Positions 1 through 4,850 of a DNA stretch of 6,304 bases are shown one piece after another; the first letter of the stretch is position 1, and the number at the start of each line of letters is the position of its first letter. The translations under genes were made by a program, and so were the position numbers. This stretch comes from JBICHM01 sp043101835 (GTDB lineage: Bacteria > Planctomycetota > Phycisphaerae > Phycisphaerales > UBA1924), in assembly GCA_043101835.1 (NCBI GenBank), contig JBICHM010000359.1, positions 1 through 6,304 of the forward strand, written 5' to 3'. The notes beneath the pieces were generated by a model that searched no databases, was not told the DNA's origin, and worked only from the letters and a program-made list of their open reading frames with translations.

Positions 1-1
1 C

Positions 2-616
2 GTCGGGCATCGGCAGGAGGTGGTTCGCGCCATCTTCGAGCGCGCCGCCGGCGAGTTCGAGGATGTACGGATCGACTTCGTCGAGCAGGCCGAGCAGCTG
101 GGCACCGGCCACGCCACCCAGTGTGCCCAGCCGGTGCTCGAGGGCTTCGGCGGCGATGTCTTCGTGCTCGTGGGCGACGGCCCACTGGTGCGATCGGAGA
201 CGCTGGCGGCCCTGCACGATCGTCATCGCGCCGCGGGCGCCGACGCGACGCTCGCGACGGCGCGCGTTGCTGACCCGACCGGCTACGGGCGCATCGTCCG
301 CGACGAGGCCGGCTCGTTCGTCGGCATCGTCGAAGAGAAGGACGCCAGCGACGCCCAGCGCGCGATCACCGAGATCAACCCGAGCATCTACTGCTTCCGT
401 GCACCGGCGCTCTTCGAGGCGCTCGGGCGCGTGCGGCGCAGCGGCGCGTCGGGCGAGTACTACCTCACCGATGTCCCGGCCATCCTGCAGGAGGGCGGCG
501 GCGCGGTTGAGGTCGCAGAGGCGGCGTCCGCGGAAGACGCCCTGAGCGTGAACACCCCCGAACAGCTCGCGCAGGTCGATGCGGCGTTGCGCGAGCGCAT
601 CGGCGCGACGCGGTAG
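2..616 (+). CDS. glmU: GlmU-like UDP-GlcNAc pyrophosphorylase (uridylyltransferase domain only), 5' partial
   Basis: Nucleotidyltransferase related to the N-terminal half of GlmU, which joins GlcNAc-1-phosphate and UTP to make UDP-GlcNAc in the cytoplasm. The frame is open to the left edge and the first residues (VGHRQEVV) match an internal GlmU strand, so the GTG at 20 is not the start. Comparison with E. coli GlmU suggests about 55 residues are missing, including the LAAGxGTRM signature. In the 204 visible residues: QLGTGHA (32-38), GDGPLVR (58-64, its Asp matching the metal-binding Asp105 of E. coli), GYGRIVR (94-100), EEKDASDAQRAITEIN (111-126), GEYYLTD (151-157) and VNTPEQL (183-189, its Asn matching Asn227). 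The protein stops soon after the last motif, so the left-handed beta-helix acetyltransferase domain is absent. The stop is 12 nt before prs, suggesting co-transcription. The family call is strong. Activity on GlcNAc-1-P rather than another sugar phosphate is inferred. Confidence 0.9.
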   Translation, partial: VGHRQEVVRAIFERAAGEFEDVRIDFVEQAEQLGTGHATQCAQPVLEGFGGDVFVLVGDGPLVRSETLAALHDRHRAAGADATLATARVADPTGYGRIVRDEAGSFVGIVEEKDASDAQRAITEINPSIYCFRAPALFEALGRVRRSGASGEYYLTDVPAILQEGGGAVEVAEAASAEDALSVNTPEQLAQVDAALRERIGATR

Positions 617-628
617 CCGGAGGCGACG

Positions 629-1612
<984 letters not shown>

Positions 1613-1644
1613 GCCGCGCCCGCCGCGAGGATTCAGATCACCAC

Positions 1645-1660
1645 GCGCCCGAGCGGGCGC
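1645..1660 (+). promoter_or_regulatory. GC hairpin in the prs-rplY gap
   Basis: GCGCCC pairs with GGGCGC around a GAGC tetraloop. The loop ends can also pair, giving a 7-bp inverted repeat. There is no T run, so it is not a typical intrinsic terminator. It ends 6 nt before the rplY Shine-Dalgarno, so it could affect ribosome access, RNA stability or processing between prs and rplY. The structure is seen in the sequence. Any function is inferred. Confidence 0.4.
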
Positions 1661-1666
1661 ATGCAT

Positions 1667-1673
1667 GAAGAGG
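1667..1673 (+). promoter_or_regulatory. Ribosome binding site deciding the rplY start
   Basis: GAAGAGG lies 8 nt before the ATG at 1682. The in-frame ATG at 1661 lies ahead of this site and has no purine-rich element at a suitable distance, so translation from 1682 is preferred. Confidence 0.7.
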
Positions 1674-1681
1674 TTCGAACG

Positions 1682-2377
1682 ATGACGACTGCATCCGCAT
1701 CCCCGACCATCGCCGGGCACGAGACCTTCACCCTCGAGGCGACGAAGCGCGAGCGCATCGGCTCGCGCTACGCCAAGCGCGTGCGCGAGCAGGGCGGCCT
1801 TCCCGCCGTGCTCTACGGCCACGGCCAGGAGCCCCTCGCCCTGACGCTCAGCGCGCACAGCGCTGTGCGCCACATCCTCGAGGGCGAGAAGGTCTTCAAT
1901 GTCTCGATCGACGGCCAGACCGAGACGGCGCTCCTGAAGGACATCCAGTACGACCACCTCGGCCGCAACGTCATTCACATCGATCTCGAGCGTGTGAACC
2001 TCGACGAGCGCGTGACCACCAACCTCTCGCTTCGCCTCAAGGGTGACGCCGTGGGCCTCAAGACGGCCGGCGCGATCCTGGTGACGCAGACGCTCGAGCT
2101 CGAGGTCGAGTGCCGCGTGTCGGACATCCTCGAGCACTTCGACGTGGACGTCTCCGGCCTCGACGTCGGCGATGTGCTGCACGCCGGCGACATCAAGCTG
2201 CCCGCCGGCTTCGAGCTGCAGGAGGACCCCGAGACGCTCGTCGCCATGATCAAGATCTCGAGCGTCGAGGAAGAGGACGAGTCGGCCGAGGCCGGCGAGG
2301 CTGCGGGCGGCGCGGCGGAGCCCGAGGTCGTCGGACGCAAGAAGGAGGAGGACGACGAGTCTTCCGAGAAGGACTGA
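1682..2377 (+). CDS. rplY: 50S ribosomal protein L25 / general stress protein Ctc (TL5 type)
   Basis: Two-domain L25 that binds 5S rRNA in the central protuberance of the large subunit. In the 231-residue protein the N-terminal L25 domain covers about 14-103, with GGLPAVLYGHG (38-48) and LLKDIQYDHLGRNVIHIDL (84-102). The TL5/Ctc C-terminal beta domain covers about 108-193, including VSGLDVGDVLHAGDIKLPAG (157-176). From about 195 to the end is a low-complexity tail rich in Glu, Asp, Ser, Ala and Gly. The start at 1682 is chosen over 1661 because GAAGAGG is correctly spaced only for 1682. A 69-nt gap with a hairpin separates it from prs, and its TGA overlaps the pth ATG by one base, implying translational coupling. 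Order prs-L25-pth matches Bacillus prs-ctc-spoVC. The assignment is firm. The role of the acidic tail is unknown. Confidence 0.95.
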   Translation: MTTASASPTIAGHETFTLEATKRERIGSRYAKRVREQGGLPAVLYGHGQEPLALTLSAHSAVRHILEGEKVFNVSIDGQTETALLKDIQYDHLGRNVIHIDLERVNLDERVTTNLSLRLKGDAVGLKTAGAILVTQTLELEVECRVSDILEHFDVDVSGLDVGDVLHAGDIKLPAGFELQEDPETLVAMIKISSVEEEDESAEAGEAAGGAAEPEVVGRKKEEDDESSEKD

Positions 2378-3024
2378 TGAAGATCATCGCCGGCCTGGGC
2401 AATCCGGGCGCCGGGTACGAGCGCACGCGTCACAACGCCGGATTCATGGCGGTGGACCGTCTGCTCGCACGCGTCGCCCCGGCCCAGCACGGCAAGGCGC
2501 GCTTCCAGTCGCTGACCTGGGAGGCGACCCTGCCCGGCGCCGGCAAGTGCCTGCTCATGAAGCCCGTGACCTACATGAATCTCTCCGGACGCGCTGTCAG
2601 CGAGGCGCTCCGCTTCTACAAGGCCGACCCGGCCGAGGATCTGCTGGTGCTGGTCGATGACGTGGCGCTGCCCGTCGGTTCGATCCGCATCCGCGCTTCG
2701 GGCGGCGCCGGCGGGCACAACGGGCTGAGCGACATTCAGCGTCACTGCGGCGGCGAGGCATACGCCCGCCTGCGCATCGGCGTCGATCCGCCGGGGCGAA
2801 TCCCGCAGGCGGACTATGTGCTCGGGAAGTTCAGCCCCGAGCAGTGGGACGCGCTCCAGCCGGCGCTCGAGCGCTCGGCGGACGCGACGGAGAAGTGGGC
2901 GAGCGAGGGCGTCCTCGCCGCCATGAACGAGTTCAACAGCCGCGCCGCCGCTGGCGACGCGGATCCTTGGAACACATCCCGCGCTTCGCGGGACGATCAG
3001 GACAACGGGAGCAGCCATGCCTGA
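2377..3024 (+). CDS. pth: Peptidyl-tRNA hydrolase (Pth1)
   Basis: Cleaves the ester bond between peptide and tRNA in peptidyl-tRNAs dropped from stalled ribosomes, recycling tRNA in the cytoplasm. The 215-residue protein opens with GLGNPGAGYERTRHNAGF, which carries Asn9 and the catalytic His19. It continues with MKPVTYMNLSG (61-71, Asn68), VDDVALPVG (93-101, Asp94 matching E. coli Asp93), GGAGGHNGL (109-117, Asn115), RLRIGVDPPG (131-140) and AAMNEFN (181-187). All main active-site positions are present. Translation starts at the ATG overlapping the rplY stop (TGATG). AAGGA at 2369-2373 is only 3 nt away, so re-initiation after rplY is likely. Compared with E. coli (194 residues) there is a polar tail of about 28 residues after AMNEFN, with no recognisable domain. 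The DNA of that tail holds a hairpin and the rpsF ribosome binding site. Confidence 0.96.
   Translation: MKIIAGLGNPGAGYERTRHNAGFMAVDRLLARVAPAQHGKARFQSLTWEATLPGAGKCLLMKPVTYMNLSGRAVSEALRFYKADPAEDLLVLVDDVALPVGSIRIRASGGAGGHNGLSDIQRHCGGEAYARLRIGVDPPGRIPQADYVLGKFSPEQWDALQPALERSADATEKWASEGVLAAMNEFNSRAAAGDADPWNTSRASRDDQDNGSSHA
2977..2993 (+). promoter_or_regulatory. Hairpin inside the pth 3' end, ahead of rpsF
   Basis: TCCCGCG and CGCGGGA form a perfect 7-bp stem with a CTT loop. It lies in the non-conserved tail of pth, 13 nt before the GGGAG Shine-Dalgarno of rpsF (3007-3011), and has no T run. rpsF leaders in several bacteria bind the S6:S18 complex for autoregulation, so this is a possible leader element. 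However, I cannot recognise the known S6:S18 motif, so the link is only a suggestion. Confidence 0.35.
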
Positions 3025-3439
3025 GACACGCATCAATCAGTACGAGGGGATGTTTCTCCTCAGCCAGGCCGCCACGGCGGACATGGCCGCGGCGATCGAT
3101 CATCTCCGCGCCATCCTCGACAAGGTCGGCGCCGAAGTCATCGCGATGAGCCGCTGGGACGAGCGTCGCCTCGCCTACGAGATCAAGAAGCAGAAGCGGG
3201 GCCTCTACATCCTCGTCTATTTCTCCTGCGACTCGCGCAAGCTCGGCGCCCTCGAGCGCGAGTGCAACCTCTCGGAGACCATCCTCCGCACGATGGTGAC
3301 GCGCGCCGACCACCTCACCGAGGAGGAGATGCGCAACACCGACGCCCAGCAGGACCTGCTGACCGAGGCCACGCTCCGGCGCGATCGCGACTCGGAGAAC
3401 GAGAACGAGCCCGAGCCCGCGGGCGCCGAGAAGGACTGA
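3017..3439 (+). CDS. rpsF: 30S ribosomal protein S6
   Basis: Small-subunit protein that pairs with S18 on the platform of the 30S subunit. The 140-residue protein has the S6 ferredoxin-like fold at about 6-98: YEGMFLL (9-15), WDERRLAYEIKKQKRGLYIL (47-66), VYF (67-69) and ETILRTMVTR (87-96). Residues from about 100 on form a charged, acidic extension ending AGAEKD; many S6 proteins are near 95-130 residues. The ATG at 3017 has GGGAG at 3007-3011 with 5-nt spacing, and the first 8 nt overlap the end of pth, so the two genes are probably coupled. ssb follows after 75 nt. S18, its usual partner gene in this cluster, is not found in the window. Confidence 0.96.
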   Translation: MPETRINQYEGMFLLSQAATADMAAAIDHLRAILDKVGAEVIAMSRWDERRLAYEIKKQKRGLYILVYFSCDSRKLGALERECNLSETILRTMVTRADHLTEEEMRNTDAQQDLLTEATLRRDRDSENENEPEPAGAEKD

Positions 3440-3451
3440 TCGACGCCCCCC

Positions 3452-3477
3452 GGCGCCCCATTCGGCTCCCGGGCGCT
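3452..3477 (+). promoter_or_regulatory. Inverted repeat in the rpsF-ssb gap
   Basis: GCGCCC (3453-3458) pairs with GGGCGC (3471-3476), with a G-T closing pair outside and a 12-nt loop. There is no T run after it. The 75-nt gap (3440-3514) otherwise holds a TAGACT sequence at 3479-3484, weakly like a -10 box but with no -35 at proper spacing, and the ssb Shine-Dalgarno GGAGG at 3504-3508 (6-nt spacing). It may be a weak attenuator or processing site. The function is not shown. Confidence 0.3.
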
Positions 3478-3514
3478 GTAGACTCGACCTGCCCCGGAGA
3501 GATGGAGGATCCGC

Positions 3515-3973
3515 ATGGCCGGCAACTACAACAAGGTGCTCCTGCTCGGCAATCTCACCCGAGACATCGAGCTGCGACACATCTCCGGCGACAACGCCGT
3601 CGCCAACATCGGGCTCGCCGTGAACCGGCGGTACCGCACGAAGGACGGCGAAAATCGCGAGGAGACCACCTTCGTCGATTGCGAAGCGTGGGGACGCACC
3701 GCCGAGGTCATGAGCCGCTACCTGGCCAAGGGCCGCCCCGTCTTCATCGAGGGGCGCCTCAAGCTTGACCAGTGGCAGGACAAGGACGGCCAGAACCGCT
3801 CCAAGCTCAAGGTCGTCGTGGAGAACTTTCAGTTCGTCGACTCCGGCGGCGGACAGGGCGGCGGGGGCGGCGCCCCCGACGTACAGGTCCGCTCCGGCGG
3901 CGGTCGCTCGCAGGGGCAGCCCTCCGGTGGTCCGGCGTACGAGCCGGTCGGCGAGGACGACATCCCGTTCTGA
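3515..3973 (+). CDS. ssb: Single-stranded DNA-binding protein
   Basis: Coats single-stranded DNA during replication, recombination and repair, and recruits partner proteins through its C-terminal tip. The 152-residue protein has an N-terminal OB fold at about 1-108: NKVLLLGNLTRDIELR (6-21), NIGLAVNRRYR (31-41), TTFVDCEAWGRTAE (51-64), KGRPVFIEGRL (72-82) and LDQWQDKDGQNRSKLKVVVE (84-103). Trp59 and Trp87 match DNA-stacking tryptophans near positions 54 and 88 of E. coli SSB. A Gly-rich disordered linker (about 109-140) leads to the acidic tip EDDIPF, the standard docking peptide. The ATG at 3515 has a strong GGAGG at 3504-3508. The linker DNA contains a CGGGGGC/GCCCCCG inverted repeat (3862-3878), best explained by Gly and Pro codons. 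It lies between rpsF and rplI, the usual place of ssb, which normally has rpsR next to it. Confidence 0.97.
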   Translation: MAGNYNKVLLLGNLTRDIELRHISGDNAVANIGLAVNRRYRTKDGENREETTFVDCEAWGRTAEVMSRYLAKGRPVFIEGRLKLDQWQDKDGQNRSKLKVVVENFQFVDSGGGQGGGGGAPDVQVRSGGGRSQGQPSGGPAYEPVGEDDIPF

Positions 3974-3981
3974 TTCACGCT

Positions 3982-4004
3982 GTCGCCGGGCCAGCCTCGG
4001 CGAC
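3982..4004 (+). terminator. Possible weak terminator or processing hairpin after ssb
   Basis: GTCGCCG and CGGCGAC form a 7-bp stem with a 9-nt loop, 8 nt after the ssb stop. It is followed by GCCAGACC and not by a T tract, so it is not a standard intrinsic terminator. It could trim or protect the ssb end of the transcript, or be partial attenuation before rplI. Confidence 0.3.
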
Positions 4005-4030
4005 GCCAGACCGCTACCATGGCCGCCCCG

Positions 4031-4046
4031 ATCGCCGGCCGGCGAT
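4031..4046. repeat. Perfect 16-bp palindrome in the ssb-rplI gap
   Basis: ATCGCCGGCCGGCGAT reads the same on both strands. As DNA it could be a dimeric regulator's site. As RNA it could form a 6-bp stem with a GGCC loop. It sits where a -35 region would lie relative to the CATACT at 4058-4063. The palindrome is certain, but a binding role is speculation, and GC-rich DNA makes such repeats more likely by chance. Confidence 0.4.
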
Positions 4047-4057
4047 GCGGGGAGAGA

Positions 4058-4063
4058 CATACT
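4058..4063 (+). promoter_or_regulatory. Candidate -10 element for an rplI promoter
   Basis: CATACT matches TATAAT at four of six positions and lies in the least GC-rich part of the ssb-rplI gap (AGAGACATACTGA). No convincing -35 is present at 17 nt; that place is filled by the palindrome. A start near 4069 would put the next hairpin at the 5' end of the RNA. This is a weak call. Confidence 0.15.
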
Positions 4064-4067
4064 GACC

Positions 4068-4088
4068 GGTGGGGGATCGTCCCCCGCC
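4068..4088 (+). promoter_or_regulatory. Strong hairpin in the rplI leader
   Basis: GGTGGGGGA and TCCCCCGCC form a 9-bp stem (one G-T pair) with a TCG loop. No T run follows. It lies in the middle of the 198-nt gap, 84 nt before the rplI start. It could be a leader element of rplI or a 5' protective structure. The stem is seen directly. The role is unknown. Confidence 0.45.
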
Positions 4089-4138
4089 ACGGTTCGTTGG
4101 GGCCGCCCGTTCGTGACGGCGGCTCCTCAACTCTTCCG

Positions 4139-4156
4139 CCGGGCGCCAGCGCCCGG
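4139..4156 (+). promoter_or_regulatory. GC hairpin adjoining the rplI ribosome binding site
   Basis: CCGGGCG and CGCCCGG form a 7-bp stem closed by a CCAG loop. The loop ends can also pair, extending the repeat to 8 bp. The stem ends 2 nt before AAAGGA. A stem this close to the Shine-Dalgarno could either hold it open or limit ribosome loading. A similar hairpin lies ahead of the rplY site at 1667. Confidence 0.4.
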
Positions 4157-4157
4157 G

Positions 4158-4163
4158 AAAGGA
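4158..4163 (+). promoter_or_regulatory. Ribosome binding site deciding the rplI start
   Basis: AAAGGA lies 8 nt before the ATG at 4172. The reading frame is open upstream to an ATG at 4019, but that start has no such site and its extra 51 residues do not resemble L9, so 4172 is the start. Confidence 0.75.
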
Positions 4164-4171
4164 CAGCGAAC

Positions 4172-4765
4172 ATGCCCAAGACGCTGGAACTGCTGCTCAC
4201 CGAGAACGTGGACAACCTCGGCATCGTCGGCGATGTCGTGGTGGTGCGCTCCGGGTACGCCCGCAACTATCTGCTCCCGCGCGGGATGGCCACGACGCCC
4301 AGCGAGGAGATGATCCAGGCCCTCGCGACGAAGCGGGCCGAGGCCGAGAAGGAGCTCGCTCGCGTGCGCGAGATGCGCAAGTCGATGGTCGAGCGTCTCG
4401 ACGGCTTCGAGGTCACGCTCGAGCGATCCTGCAACGACCAGGGCCTGCTCTACGGCTCGGTCACGCAGAAGGACATTGCCGATGCACTCGGCGAGCACGA
4501 CTTCGAGGTGAAGTCGCGTGAGGTGCGCCTGCCGCACACCATCAAGCGCATCGACTCCTACGAGGTGCTCATCCGCTTCGACGCCGATCTCGAGGCAACC
4601 ATCAAGCTCTGGGTCGTCGCCGACCGCGAGCTCGACCTCGACGAGGAGCGCGAGGAGATGGAGTTTGACAACGAGGGCAACCTCATCATCCGCGACGAGA
4701 AGCGCGCCCCCGCCGGCGAGGCGCCCGCGGAGAACGAGGCGGCCGAGGCGTCCGCCGAGGCCTGA
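4172..4765 (+). CDS. rplI: 50S ribosomal protein L9
   Basis: Large-subunit protein that binds 23S rRNA at the base of the L1 stalk and helps keep the reading frame. In the 197-residue protein the N-terminal rRNA-binding domain carries the L9 signature: NLGIVGDVVVVRSGYARNYL (15-34) then LPRGMA (35-40). A long connecting helix (about 44-75) leads to the C-terminal domain (about 78-150) with GLLYGSVTQKDIADAL (91-106). Typical L9 has about 148 residues. The extra 47 or so form an acidic tail rich in Glu, Asp and Ala, like those of L25 and S6 here. The start is fixed by AAAGGA at 4158-4163 and by the family N-terminus (MPKTLELLL). It is the last gene of the + strand block and is followed after 19 nt by an intrinsic terminator stem. 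Its 198-nt leader has several hairpins, suggesting some separate control. Confidence 0.96.
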   Translation: MPKTLELLLTENVDNLGIVGDVVVVRSGYARNYLLPRGMATTPSEEMIQALATKRAEAEKELARVREMRKSMVERLDGFEVTLERSCNDQGLLYGSVTQKDIADALGEHDFEVKSREVRLPHTIKRIDSYEVLIRFDADLEATIKLWVVADRELDLDEEREEMEFDNEGNLIIRDEKRAPAGEAPAENEAAEASAEA

Positions 4766-4784
4766 GCTCCGCCTGATCCCTGAT

Positions 4785-4827
4785 CAACGACAACGCCCCG
4801 GTCGCAAGGCCGGGGCGTTGTTCGTTG
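4785..4827. terminator. Intrinsic terminator between convergent genes
   Basis: CAACGCCCCGG (4791-4801) pairs with CCGGGGCGTTG (4810-4820) around an 8-nt loop. After a single unpaired T (4821), CAACGA (4785-4790) pairs with TCGTTG (4822-4827), giving 17 bp in all. The distal arm is T-rich (GTTGTTCGTTG), and the opposite strand has a similar GTTGTCGTTG, so it may end transcription both ways. It lies 19 nt after rplI and 23 nt beyond the stop of the minus-strand gene. Confidence 0.85.
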
Positions 4828-4850
4828 GCTGGGTTGTCGAGCCGGCTCGC

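Noticed and set aside
20..22. GTG at 20 as the start of the glmU-like gene
   Set aside because: The reading frame and GlmU similarity continue to the left edge, and the essential N-terminal nucleotide-binding loop must lie upstream.
1661..1681. Earlier ATG for rplY
   Set aside because: It has no ribosome binding site upstream, while GAAGAGG is properly placed for the ATG at 1682.
3862..3878. CGGGGGC/GCCCCCG inverted repeat inside ssb as a regulatory hairpin
   Set aside because: It falls in the Gly-rich linker, where runs of GGC/GGG codons followed by Ala-Pro codons readily create it.
1975..4090. Two long minus-strand open frames (1975-3036 and 2933-4090)
   Set aside because: They lie opposite rplY, pth, rpsF and ssb and show the composition of mirrored codons, with no recognisable domain.
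4019..4171. Upstream in-frame ATG extending L9 by 51 residues
   Set aside because: L9 proteins begin at the M-K-like N-terminus found at 4172, which has a good Shine-Dalgarno. The extension is unlike L9 and runs through the hairpins.
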